Positions 28,001 through 40,267 of a DNA stretch of 64,000 bases are shown piece by piece. The position numbers and the translations under genes were made by a program. The notes beneath the pieces are model-generated. The model was not told the DNA's origin. It was given only the letters and a program-made list of their open reading frames with translations, and did no database searches. Source of the stretch: Dipetalonema caudispina. Taxonomy: Eukaryota > Nematoda > Chromadorea > Rhabditida > Onchocercidae. The stretch's first letter is position 1. Each line of letters opens with the position of its first letter. The stretch lies in contig JABVXV010000035.1 in assembly GCA_013365325.1 (NCBI GenBank), forward strand, positions 248,001 through 312,000, written 5' to 3'.

Positions 28001-28867
28001 AATTTCATAGTCAACTGTTGAAGGACGTTGAATGACATAAAAAGCTGGGAAATTGCACCGTTTTTACAAAAAAATACACGCACGTACACGCCATTCTCTC
28101 GGTTTTCTAATTGAATAAAAGCGGGAGGTTAGACCAAAATGTTAGGAAACTTTGATTTAACTTACACATATTTCATTGTTTAATAGTAATTGTGGTGCCG
28201 AACGCCACATTTACTATCCTGAAAAGGAAGAACTCTACGTGTTGAAATATGAAACTGAATCAATGCTTTTGACTTCATCTAATTACTGGATTAAATGTCA
28301 ATCGGTATCGTTGCCATAAAATTATTATAACTGGCAACATATGTTACTTGCATAATCCAACAGATGTGCCGGGAAATTTTGCAGTTCCATCCAATCCTAT
28401 GGTTGAAGAATAACTGATGTAGTGATTTCTTACTAACCATTCTGAGTAAAAATGTAAGGACGATAAAAGAATTCCTGAATACCGAGTAAAGGAGCGTATA
28501 CCAGATGACGCGAAAATAAAGAAAACACTAAAACAAAAACAAAACGGAGAATCTGAAATCCGAATATGTATTCACACTGATAACAAGACAAAAAGAAAGA
28601 ACACCTGCAAAAACATTTTACGGATTGATGACCTGAAGTAAAACATTTAGAAAACGGTATTTAAAAAAGTCTTACATCACGGTACGAGCTTTTCCGTCAC
28701 ATTAGCCATTCCTTTCATTCGAGATGATAACAAGTCCACAAAGTACTCCAAAATTTAATGTTACAAAATAAGATTTCTCTTCATAAGGATTCACTGACGA
28801 ACGAACAGATGATGAAAACAGTATCTTATTGGCGGCAACATCACATCATATTAATAGATGCCAAAAG

Positions 28868-31800
28868 TTACAATTGAGATGAAGAAAAACTATTTAAAGT
28901 TGGATTATGAAGGACTTCATCAAGCAGTTGAAGAGCTCTGTTTATCTGGACTTCAATCCAACACGGTGTTTCCTTAATTGATTTACGATCATAATCTGGT
29001 CCCCATCCTTTGACAAAAGATACTGCTAGCGAGCACAAATTGCGTAATTCGTCGACACCAACATTTGCAGCCTAAACAAACATCGGTATCATTTCAAAAT
29101 GATACTATAATAGTAAAGGCATAAATAACCAAAGCAATGCAATCGTGAGATCCATCAGTGCTTTCTAAAGAATTTATAAAGATCCCATCAGGTCCTTTCT
29201 TCCAACTGATAATGAAATAAGATTAGTAATAATCAAATAAATCAACCAAATATCGATATTTAACATTCCGATGACATTTGGAAGTACCAAATATGTTACA
29301 TTCCAGAGTTAAGAAAACTGATGAACCCAAAACAAATCTAGAAGTCTCAAAACTTATTACTAGTGTTGAAATTTGCATGAAATATCAATATATATTGGCA
29401 AAGAATGAAATAATAAAGGTAACCTGATTTAAACGGCCGGCAAGTTCCGCTGATTTTCTGTCCATTCCAAACAGTGGATTTCTTGAATTGTCGGATGAAT
29501 TATTCAGTATTTCTGCTGCTATTAACTGGTACATATTCTGCTGTCGCAGCTGATGGTAACACTGACGTAAGTCAAAAACCTTGAACGAATAAGTAAAGTA
29601 AAGAAGCAAGAAATCTGCAGCTCCATACAGCTACCAGTCAGTAAGAAGTTCGGAAGTATAAAAGTTTTATAGAATGAGAATAATAACCACATTTTACTGG
29701 GAAAGCTTAGTTCCGAAACACAAACTTTTAATGTTGCTTGGGAATAAATCTTGTGTACAGCATCGCCTGGAACTCGTCCAGCTTCGCGATCGAGATATGA
29801 ACTTTGAACAAAGACTGGTCGATCCGACAAGCATGTCAACCAAACATCACCCTCACCTTTCACGTCCAATCGGATCCCACGACCAATATGCTTCCTATTG
29901 ATAAAATACAACACAAAGACTGGACACAACATTTCTCGTCAAGAACAGCACAAATAAAAACAAGCCCCATTTCAACACTTGCAACATAATTTCGCAAAAA
30001 ACATGTTCTAGAAGTATTCAAGAAATTTTGGAACACAGCTCACACAACAAAACAAACGATGGCATCAACCAACCTGCACCGTTCACTCTCATCAGTACGC
30101 TGAACGTTGGAAAGAGATCCTAAACAAAAACGACCAGGAGCAGATGGATCAACTCCTCCATCAATGTAGACCGCAGGTGCGCTTACAGCAAATGTTTCAC
30201 CAACTTTTGTACTGAACTCATAATAAGAAATGACGCACCAATTTGCCGGATCTTGAACAGAGACAAATCAGTAACAAATAAAAATTGCAAAAAGATCAGT
30301 CTTCCATCAGTGAGAAGTTGTTGTAATGGATATTTCCAAATTTTATTTGTACATGTTTGTAAAAAATAGCAAATAAAATTGGAATCCTTACGTGGACTTA
30401 GCGACATAGGTTCCGTTCTGTCACGAACTCTAGATTCTACGTGATGGTGAACTTCTTCTAAATAATAGTTTGAAATCAGTTTTAAGTGCTCTGTCCTGAC
30501 CAAAAACTGACAGAAACTTACTCTAAATCGATTCCTACAGATTTCACTTCCAGAAAAAAAAATCATGACTCTCTGAATGTCCTATTCGTTCAAGCATAGA
30601 ATGACATTTCTAGTAAAAGAACATACAAAACATGTCGAAATACGAAATATTAGAGCGCATTCTTAAATCATATCATTATTCAGTAAAAAGTAGGTGATAC
30701 TCACAATAAGATAATAGCAGCTAAATATAAAAAATAGTTTTATAATATTACTCACGCGAGTTGCTGAATGCGGATGAGGAAGACACTTGTAATGATGGAT
30801 TCAACGCCACAGTAACAGACTGAGTTGGAAAGGTGTTTTGCGGCTGTATGGAGCTAGATGGAAATGGGATTGGATTTATCACTGCTGCTATAAAAACAGA
30901 AATTTGTCATAAATTTTCAAATTTGTGAATAAACAATGAGGATTGAGGATAAAACAACAAACAGTGTTACAGGTAAACTCTTATAAAAATGAACTGAACT
31001 TACGAATATCAATTTGAAGCAGACTTACGAAGCTGAGATGGGATTGTGACTGCTGCAGCAACTGTGTTTTGCTCACCGTTATTCCAAGCAGACTGATTCG
31101 GTGCCACACATACACTGGAGCCGCTAAATAGATCATGCTCACCACCAGACAATGTTCTTGTCTCTGCAATGACTTACAGTATCGAAAAATTTCAGAGCAG
31201 AATTAATTAACACCTTCCAATATAACGAAAAAGAAGAAATAATCTTTTTGCAATGACACCTGTTTTGACAACATTGGGAGTACGCAGTGTTGACGCATAT
31301 GCAAGTGTCTTTGCAGTCCAACCGTCATTCTCATTAAGCGCTGAGTTCCTGTAACTTCATGTTTGACCGAATGTTCAGTCAAAATAACAAACACGGTGCG
31401 TTAACCCATATCAACCCCACTGAACTGTATGAAAACTTGACAAAGCTTCAAGTGTAATTACAAAATTCTGCTGATATGTGGTATTGCGTGAAAATCGCCG
31501 TTTCGCGATTAGAATACAAACTCTGTACTAAGATTAGTAAGTCAAACATACTAAACAAACGTATATTCTCATTTAAACCAGCGACATTAACAAAAAAAAA
31601 TTTGCCTAAGACTATAAATTTTTAAAAATTACTTTGACAAATCATCGTTAGTTCCTGTACTTCCTGGAGACAGTGTGTTTGAATCATCTTGTGATGAAGA
31701 GCGATGTTCAATTTTTAAATTTGACAAATCAATGGTACCGATACCCGGCGGAACAACACGTTCGTAGTGATATGGATTAACACAAACCTGCAATACAGTC

Positions 31801-33073
31801 TCATAAACTAACATTTGGAAAGGAAAATAATTTTGAAGAAAGAAATAAAAACTCATTTTTAGATATTCCAATCATACAAATTGCTCCAAAACCTTACGAG
31901 GTCACATTTCAGGTCAAATGCACACTGACAAATTGACAAATGTTTCAGCTCATTTTTATGTAAATCAGGCCATCTCCAAATACGTGCATAAACAACATGC
32001 GGAAAACCTTTTCTTCCAGCCACCTGCAAAACATAAGGAAGTTTGAATTGATTATATTCCTTACTCTAGTGATGAAACAAATTTCGATCTTTAGTTACAT
32101 AAACAAGATGGAAACAAGACAAAGCTGTAATGATTATCACATAACAGATTTATATTTAATAACTGTCAGGCCCTAACAAGTGGAACATTAAGGGAAAGGA
32201 CTACTGTTGACAGAAGAGGACAGGAGGAAATATGCAATTTAATAAAATAAAAAGAGATACATCTGCAGCAAGTCAAATTATCATGTGAAAGCAAGTTCAC
32301 CTTATTAGGTGAACGAATTGAAAATATCCATATTTGCTACCTGCAGTCGTCCATCCAAAGTACGTTGAATCGTGATACATTTTGGGGAAATCTTTCCATG
32401 CGATGTTACAGTGGTGATCAGTGCATCCAATTCATCACGTTTATCCTTCAGTTTCTTAATCAGACTTTCGATAGCTTTGCGACTGAACTCCTCATCTCGC
32501 CCCTAAAAAAAGTACAAACACATACCTTACAACAGGTAATGAAATGCTCTCATAAGAATACTGAACTTCATGCATTCTTCGTTAATTTAGTTTTGCGCAC
32601 GGATTCATTACAGTCGGGAAAACTAAATTCTTCCAAAATACACAATTTTATACATCATCAACTTAAAATTGGACAAAAGACATCACTTTTCCTCAAAATA
32701 TTCTCGAAAAAAATAAGATATTCGAGGATGCAAAAATAACTACTTCTCAGATGGTGAAAGTTCGAAAGCCTATCGAAACCTTCAGTAATATAGTTACCGT
32801 ATGATACATCATCAGATACTGTGTGATTGTAGCGCATGCATCAGAACTTGTCGGACGTTGTGTGGACTGCGCAACTTGTTGTAATTGAGACCTGACTTGG
32901 CTGTTTGGACTAGGCAACTGTGTATTAGTACTTGTCAACTGTGACCGAGTTTGGCCACCTGGACTACAACGAAACTGCGGAAGAACCAGAGCACCCACAT
33001 CAGCACCTGTAACTGCGTTCGCATGTTTCGTTGCCAGCCCCAGAGGTGATACAGGACTGAAATTCGATGACAT
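28868..33073 (-). CDS. sma-4: Co-Smad (SMAD4/SMA-4-like) transcription factor
   Basis: Thirteen exons: 33073-32798, 32502-32341, 32023-31898, 31787-31633, 31348-31260, 31163-31029, 30887-30756, 30457-30392, 30251-30074, 29894-29726, 29579-29424, 29198-29130, 29071-28868; about 638 aa. It is the shared partner of receptor Smads in BMP/TGF-beta signalling. MH1 (exons 1-4) shows [55 protein letters not shown] and [11 protein letters not shown] (DNA-binding hairpin and zinc ligands). A Ser/Pro/Asn-rich linker follows. MH2 shows [103 protein letters not shown] and [11 protein letters not shown]. This pattern is SMAD4-type. No C-terminal SSxS receptor-kinase motif is present; the protein ends SSSQL. 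The exon 11/12 junction uses a weak acceptor (gttggaag) and is the least certain. Confidence 0.95.
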
Positions 33074-33084
33074 CACATCTGAAA
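33071..33084 (-). promoter_or_regulatory. Putative trans-splice acceptor with start-stop uORF before sma-4
   Basis: On the reverse strand tttttcag ends at 33079 and is followed at once by ATGTGATG. The first ATG is closed by TGA as its next codon, and the A of that TGA is the A of the main ATG (33073). If the acceptor receives the spliced leader, the mRNA has a minimal start-stop frame overlapping its true start. Confidence 0.45.
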
Positions 33085-34571
33085 AACAAAACTTTTATGA
33101 AAGTAACAACAAATACCTTATCCTCAAGCTATGACAACTTCAGTCCCTAAAAACCATAAAGAACTGGCAGCCGGAGATCAGTGATAGTGCCGATCGAATA
33201 GGTAAATCCCATACTGTCGTTTCGTCCTACAGATCTAATCATTTCAACTTCCTGTTACTTTTTTTGAAGTACAAAGCCAATAACATATCATCACGGCAGT
33301 ATTAGTTGTGGAATATTAGTTGCATTGAGTATAGTTGCAATATCAGCTGTAAGCATGGAAAGCACGCACCTACCTACATCCTGGACAAACACTTCAACTG
33401 GCTATTGGCTGTCCAGAATGGAGATTCATTGCTGTAAACAAACTGTCTGCAACAAAGAATATGCATCAGTTTATGGTTGCAGTAATGTAATGGCACTAAA
33501 AAAATACCACACAGCAAAACCGAAAACTACCTCACCTGTTGTCATTGCTAAAATGTGGACAATGAAGATCTTAATAACTCACAAAGGTCGCGAAGAAATG
33601 CAATCTTTCTCATGCCTTCCCTTCTTAAAAGATTACTTTTATTGCCCATCCCTACCAAATATTCTTAATTAATAACATCTAATAAACATTCAAATACAAC
33701 TGCAACTATACAGCAGACACGTAAAAGAGTGAAGAATGTTGCGGTGAAAGTAATGATCAGCAAGAATTTCACGTCCGAGAATTCTCAATACCATTATTCA
33801 CGTTGCAATCAGATAACCATAACCAAGTTTTCACTGTTTGCCTAGCAAACCGACCGCATGCCCATCCCTAATCATTGTTACACAAAACAAAGTGCACACG
33901 AAAATCCACAACCCCCTCCTCATTCATTGACTAAATGCGTATAGCTCTACAAACAACGGACATCCGTGATATATTGGGGATTCCTCCGCGGCAAAAATAG
34001 AATTTAAGGTTTTTTCTTTGGGGAGCGCTTATCTGCTTTGTCAGTTTTCGGATGTGGCAAGGTCAACTTGACGAACTTGTTGAATGAAGTAGGTCTTGAA
34101 CTAAGTGCTCCCTAAACAACACAACTTGCGTTGAAGGAAAAGCGAAATTATTTTCGTCACAGCTCATTGAATATGTACTCCGATGAATACGGAAGATAGG
34201 GTTGACACACTTTTCATCCCATCTGGTTATAATTTATTTGATTAATGAATACCTTCCTGTGAATAATCAAAGTGAAGTATGGAATAAAATGTGTTGAGAT
34301 GTTTGAAAATTGCAAATCCCGTAGAAATATCACCATGTATCTTTTCCTGTTTCAGGCTATTCAGGAACTAATTTCGTTCTGTTGTCCATATTTGTGAAAA
34401 TGAATACAAAATATGTATCGGGTTTCGAAATGCCTATTCATTATCATCCCGAAATTTCTTTTTCAACTTCTTTGTTTTCGTTTTTCATGCATGATTTTGT
34501 GAATGTGAGATGTGTTTAGAGCATGAAATATTTCGACGAACAAATTTATTACAGCTTAATAGCATTGATAT
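33085..34571. other. Intergenic between collagen and sma-4
   Basis: About 1.5 kb. The reverse strand has an acceptor-like tttacag near 33438 and a donor-like GTAGGT near 33370, which could bound a non-coding 5' exon of sma-4. The + strand open frame 33325-33672 has no family or splice support. The collagen poly(A) signal is at 34545-34550. Confidence 0.4.
34545..34550 (-). terminator. AATAAA polyadenylation signal of the collagen gene
   Basis: AATAAA on the reverse strand, 22 bases past the collagen stop codon. Confidence 0.6.
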
Positions 34572-36649
34572 TTAAGCTTTTTTGCTTCTCTTCTTATAGC
34601 CAGCATCACCACCACTAACATCACCACCTGAATCGTAGCTGGGTGGCTCGGCATACGATGAAGGTATATGGCTTTGAATATCGGTTACCGGACCTTGCCC
34701 ATACGATGATTTTCCACTACCTGCTGTGCGAGGTGGACATGAGCAGTATTGTGCATCTTCACCTGGCATGCCTGGACGACCGATCATACCTGCTGGTCCC
34801 TTTTGCCCAGGAGGACCCTGTGCTCCTGCTGGACCCTGTGGTCCTGTTTCACCTGAACATTTATTTAATAGATTCCATGTCTCATTTCGTTACTTTTTGA
34901 ATGTCATAAATAACAAACCATCTTTTCCTCTTTGTCCTGGTGATCCGGGATATCCATCGAGACCCTTTGGTCCCACCGAACCTGGTTCACCTTTTTTCCC
35001 AGGTAGACCTTTTTGGCCACGTGTGCCATTTAATCCAGCAGGTCCTGGCTCACCAGGTCTACCGGGTGCACCCATTTCGCCAGTTACTCCAGGAGTACCT
35101 GCAATTCAATCCCATATTTTTTTAATTTAAAATTTCTAGCATAAAATTAAAGAAAGACATGCCTTACCTGCATAACCAGTTCTTCCTGGTTCACCAGTAC
35201 GTCCTGGTGGTCCCTGTGACCCAGCTTTCCCCGGAATGCCTTCTTGTCCTGGTGGACCAGGAGGACCTCGCGGTCCTTGGGGACATATTCGACAGTTGCT
35301 GCTCTACAATCACACAAACTTTTCATAACATGTCCATGAACCTAGATAATGCTGTGACCAATTTTAATTTGAAAATTTCGATTAGCAAATTAGAAAAATT
35401 TTCGCTAATATTACATATTAATGAAAAGTTACATAATCGGTTGTAACTGGAATAGCATTTCCAGGCAATCCTGGACTTCCAGGTGTTCCTGCTTCACCAG
35501 GTATTCCATCTTCACCCTGTAAATTTTGTGTGCAAGGAAAGTCGTAAAACGAATCAAGATAAAAGATTGAAATTACAGGAAAAGTGGTTTTAATGCGGTA
35601 CATATAATTTAGGGGGAAAGGGGGAAAACAAAACTTTCTGAAATCACCAAAGAGAACTGATTCATCTTTTGGTACTTTTTCTCTCAAATAAATTGAATAA
35701 CTAACTGGTTTTCCTGGCAGTCCTGGTGGTCCTGAAGGACAAGCAGTCGATGTTTGACATTCTAAAATTTAAATCAGATATGGGAACTGATAAAAATAAG
35801 AACCTTTGTGAATGTTGTACAAAATTTTTTGTGCTTCACTGGATCAATATAATTTGGAGAACAAGAGTTATGTAATCATATGTAAAAATAATGTACCACA
35901 GATTGATTGTTCTATATAAGCTTCGGATTTGGAATACTCGTTGTGAAGTGGATAAACTTTTTGTTCCGAATCATACTGCAATTATTATAATTTATGTAAA
36001 AATAACGAGGCAGAATAGATACCCAATGATAATAAAATTCAACTAACAATGAATCCTGATACCGGTCATACTGGTGAAGTACCGAATGACTGGCATGAAG
36101 AACTTTTTCTTCTCTCCAAGGTCATCGAGAAATGTAATGGATTCGAAATGTAAGGCTCATTAGTAGATTGAAATAAAGGACCTGTCTTTTTTCCCTGTTT
36201 AGTCCTCGCACTTCAACTAACTGTTCCCAAGCTTCGTTTGCGATCATACGGAATTCATCGGAGTCCAGCTTCAACTACAAGTAGCTTCTGCTGCTTAATT
36301 TTAATTTTAGCGGTAAATGAAGGGAATTCAAGTAATCATTTGCAAATTGTGTTTTTTAATTACAATTGGTAATCCATTCTTTGAGGTGCAGAATCTTTCA
36401 CAACAATTTTTTTCAATCGCACGAAAACAATGATGATCTTACTTATTTTATGACCTTTGGAGCTGTAACCAGACTTTCTCCAGAGTGAGTAGAGAGAACA
36501 GTGAAGACTTTACGACGTAATAATGAAATTACCCTCTCGTTGATTTCGGTTATTTTCATGATAATTAACGGAATATAGAAGAATGCCACCATAATAGTTC
36601 CAACCGAAGCAGCAATAGCAGTGATACCGATGGTCCGTATGATAAACAT
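34572..36649 (-). CDS. Cuticle collagen, complete
   Basis: Eight exons: 36649-36533, 36274-36182, 35975-35897, 35761-35706, 35516-35433, 35303-35168, 35098-34919, 34852-34572; 1026 nt, 341 aa, all junctions in frame. It is a secreted structural protein of the worm cuticle. The N-terminal domain has one membrane segment ([19 protein letters not shown]) and the collagen N-domain helix ([19 protein letters not shown]). Next is a subtilisin/furin-type site NREKR (homology box A), the expected propeptide cleavage point. Then come short Gly-X-Y blocks: GPPGLPGKP after [26 protein letters not shown]; a block after CRIC; and a longer block to [12 protein letters not shown]. The tail YCSCPPR is the usual cysteine box, followed by a Ser/Gly/Tyr-rich end and KKRSKKA. 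Tyrosines here may be cross-link sites. The subfamily (bli, dpy, rol or col) is not resolved. The ATG lies 30 bases behind an acceptor-like tttccag. Confidence 0.95.
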
Positions 36650-36801
36650 ATTGTTGTTAAGTTGTTCAATGTAGTGATCTGGAAAGTGCGGTCTTTTATA
36701 GAGGGAGGATTTGTTGGCACAAATGGGACACATACATACACTCAAATTAGAATGAAAAAGATAAGTGTACCCGAAACGTGTTCCAAACACGATTGAAGTA
36801 A

Positions 36802-36840
36802 TTTTGCTCCATCAATAACGAGTGTTATTGATGGAGAAAA
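36802..36840. repeat. Long hairpin upstream of the collagen gene
   Basis: Arms 36807-36819 and 36824-36836 are perfectly complementary (13 bp, loop GAGT). Four more T-A pairs form beyond a single bulged G (36806). It lies about 160 bp upstream of the collagen start. Confidence 0.9.
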
Positions 36841-39243
36841 AATTGATGTCTCTTCAACGGCGACATTTATTAGATTGACTTGAATAAGCTCAGAGGAAAA
36901 GGAGGAGGAAGAGATGAGCAGATGAAGTATTGACCACATCATTCCGAACTACTACCATTTCTCCATCAAAATTCGCGTTTTTCATAAAAATGCACAATTG
37001 AAGGCTAGTCATGTTTTGGAATTAGAATGCTGTCCCCTGATTTATCTGCAGTGTCATCTCCTCAATATTCTTGGCCAGCTTTTGCCATACATAATGAGTA
37101 GCCTCAATAAACCATACAAAATCTAATTTCATTCAGTTTCTTACTGGTAGCATCGAACAATAATATAGGTTTTTAAAATTTTTTAATGTATTCTTAATTC
37201 TTCAATCTGTTGATTTCACTGAAAAAAATGATGAAATAAGGCAATTATAGGCTTATCCATGTTTCTTTATTATCTTTTATTTCTTTATATTTACGCATTT
37301 GATAAACTACCATTGATTCAATTTAATAAAATTTCTTGCTTTCACTAACATCAAAATCAACCACTTACATGTATTGTTTGATTTTGATCCATTAAAATCT
37401 TTTGGAGAGGAAAATTTACTAGCTATCTCGTTTCTACTCTTTCATCCAGATTCGTTTGTAAAATTTTTAATCTCTCTAAATCGGACAATCTCGAAGCATT
37501 GCATTTTTCTTTTATTTTCGAGCTGCTGTGGAATATCGAAGTTGATAATGCGAAAACAAAAATTATGATGTGAAATATTGCGCATAGAATCTTTTGCAAG
37601 TGTTATAATCCTGCCATTTCAAAGAACTGGTTTTAAATCATGTAAAATGTAAAATAATTTCAACGTTACAATGTAGTAAATATTCGATGCAGTGAATGGG
37701 TCGTAGAACGGAGGAACAATAATAATTCGTCAGTTAATTGTCGAATAAGACTAAGATTTCTCATAGCCATATAAAAAAAAAAATTTTTATTAAACTGATG
37801 TAACCACAATTCATAGGCTGTGAAGTATAGTTAAATGATATCTGCTGGCAAACATCAATCAACTATTTTTTGAACTCATTCGTTAATATCATCTAAAATC
37901 ACTTACTGATATTCCCAAGATCAACAGAATTTATGCACCTTCTTCCATGTCACTTTTCTTCTCTTTCTTCATCAAAAATAGAAGTGTCAGTAAAAGTTCG
38001 ATATTGATTATCTTATTAACATTCTTTTATCTTTGTCATATGGTGGAAAGTTGCAAAGGACGTATAACTTAATGTAGTGATAGTTACTTCAGTAACAGTA
38101 TAGCTTAAGAACTATGAAAAAAGTCGCGTATGATGAATGATCTGGTTCATTTTTATCTGTCCACTACAGCTTATCACTTTTGCTGTCGTACTGGCGAAAT
38201 GAAATGAATCAAATCTATTTCGCCGCAGGCAATTTGTAGAAAGAGTGATATTAAAATGCTTGAGATACAAATTTAATTCCTCAAACTGCTCTTAAATAAT
38301 GTAACTTTCCACTTAATACGTCCTGTGGACTTATATCTGGCAGGATTTCAAAATATTTGCAAAATCTGTCAATATTTGTTCTTTTGGAGTGGAACTAGAA
38401 GTAAATTTGCTGTGAAGTTGAAACGTTGGCGTGTACAAGATGGCTATCAAAACAGCTAAGGAAATGCTTCAGCTTTAAATCACGTCAAACAATATTAAAT
38501 GATTAAAAGATAAAGGACTCGAAGCTCCGATAGCTGCAAACATAATTACAATAGTTCACTTAACTTAATGGAGAAATATTGGTTTAATTTATGAATGGAA
38601 AAATTCAAGAGTGAGAAAGGTCTAGTTTTTTGTAAACAAACAATAGAGCCGCTTTATGAATTGGGCGGGTATCATAGAAATGTATAGTGATATCGTTTCT
38701 TAGTGTATGCATTAATCTTATTTAAATTTCAATTCAACAGCCAGTGGTAAGGATGCAAAGTTCACTAATCCTTATTTCAGGTACAACTTCGCATAGAATG
38801 ATCTGAATTGTGTTGACATTTATAATTTATTAGCAGCTGAAGTAACACTGCGAGCTTTCACTTTTAAAACTTACAAACTGTATTCGAAACAATCTGTACT
38901 TTAATAAAAATTAGTGGCAGTCTAATTAAAAAAAGTGACAGTTCTAAACTGAATATGCAAAGTATTCAGTCGTTTCTCTCGTTTCTTTCATGTTCAACTT
39001 TATGTATGCTGTAGTTTTAGAATAGTTGTGCGCAATATACAGCTGATCTCAGTATGATCAAGAATGCCTCATTATCATATAATAATTTCAATCACCTTGA
39101 TGATGCTTAATGTCGTCACCAATAAAACTGGTAGATGATTTTATAGAAAGTCTATTCTGAAACAAGTTTAAACAACGTTGATTATTTATGAAATCATTCA
39201 CATTAAAAAGTATATGGCAATCATAAAGCATTCATGTAGTTGT
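36841..39243. other. Collagen upstream region and intergenic DNA
   Basis: No exon supported. The reverse-strand open frame 36742-36942 begins with a hydrophobic run, but it overlaps the hairpin and is not needed by the collagen model. The remainder is AT-rich, with scattered short frames. Confidence 0.45.
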
Positions 39244-40267
39244 TATCTGAAAAATAAACAGACATAATCACAACATTGGAAAACTGTGCGTGAATGAGTT
39301 AAGTAGCATATTTTGAAAAAAAAAAGTTGCACACCTCAAAGAGACCGCTGCTTCCTCATCACCCCGTCTTTTTATGGCGTATCTGAAAGAATTTTGACCA
39401 TCCATGTTATAAAAGGAGATATTTGGAAATGCATTCTTAATCCGGAAAAGAAAAATAACATAGGCATTATAGTTCAATAGTAGGTATTTAGATTTCCAAA
39501 TCACAAGTACAGGAAAAGTAATGTGTGTAACTAAATGTCGAACATCTTCAAATGGAGGTCGCTCCACAAACTAAATCAATTAATTTCCTTTACTCACCGC
39601 GAAATATCCATTCTTAATTAAATGTCCACAGGAATCCCTTTTTATCTCACTTTTCTCAGATGTTACATGACAGATGAAAAGTAAAATATTTCTTGAAGTA
39701 AAAAATAATTCATGTAATGATCGGTTGTTATCTTGTTGCAATATTGATAACGTGAAGCAATTATCGTCCTTTTTTACGCATTAATAATTCGTATAAAACT
39801 TTCAATCACTGAACTGGTGCTGATGAGTACACTATTTAAAATGAAAGAAAAAAAACTAAAAACTGGTAATTGATGTCTTTGGCGATGATTGTTGCTCTCT
39901 TCAAACTTTTCAAAATGCAAATGACTATTTTGCACGGTTATTAAGCTCACGAATGTGGTAACCACGAATCATAAGATGTGAATTATAGTTTTTTCAAGCT
40001 ATCATCAATTACTATCCGCCTTGCTTCATTGCTGAAGAGTAAGGAAAAGGAATCAGAATTACCGTAGATTGGTAGAAAATAAAATGAAATGATGTTTCAT
40101 TTACACTAGGATTAGCGTAGAAAATACCTTCGCTCTAAATCACAGTTTACACTGTACCTTTTGAATTAAATTAAACTTATGCAGTGACAATGACACGTGC
40201 CGAAACGGGACAGTGGCGGGTGGTTCATTCTGCGCCAAATAGCTGTCAACATCGCTGATGGAAGCAG
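39244..40267 (-). CDS. 3' part of an unrecognised gene with an SH2-like segment
   Basis: Five candidate exons with matching phases: 40267-40158, 39654-39598, 39570-39511, 39435-39335, 39247-39244 (end). The last junction joins AG to A-TAA behind an excellent acceptor (tatttttcag), giving a stop right after EEAAVSLR. Good donors follow exon 2 (GTGAGT) and exon 4 (GTGTGC). The segment SCGHLIKNGYFA continuing FVERPPFEDVRHLVTHI resembles the C-terminal half of an SH2 domain: strand D with a His and hydrophobic pair, G-Y-F, then F-x-D-x-x-x-L-V-x-H. The FLVR arginine strand was not found, so the domain call is tentative. The upstream piece DVDSYLAQNEPP also looks coding. The 5' part of the gene is not located and may lie between 40.3 and 44 kb. 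The protein family is not identified. Confidence 0.42.

Larger units (their letters stand above)
22094..28867. other. Large intergenic region, ENT promoter side
   Basis: About 6.8 kb with no supported exon. It contains the ENT 5' region, a small repeat of ACTGTGATTAATAAC followed by (AAC)n near 22514-22560, two perfect hairpins (23878-23913, 25051-25079) and a poly(T) run at about 24446-24466. Short open frames such as 24020-24217 and 27641-27775 have no splice or family support. Confidence 0.5.

Noticed and set aside
32365..32739. 124-codon + strand frame
   Set aside because: Antisense to an MH1 exon and adjoining intron of the co-Smad gene.
33325..33672. 115-codon + strand frame
   Set aside because: No family resemblance; better explained as sequence upstream of sma-4.
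34643..35446. Several long + strand frames rich in Pro/Leu/Val
   Set aside because: They are the antisense of the Gly-X-Y collagen exons on the minus strand.
36742..36942. Minus-strand frame starting with a signal-like hydrophobic run, upstream of the collagen
   Set aside because: Overlaps the hairpin. The collagen model is complete without it, with its own acceptor and ATG.
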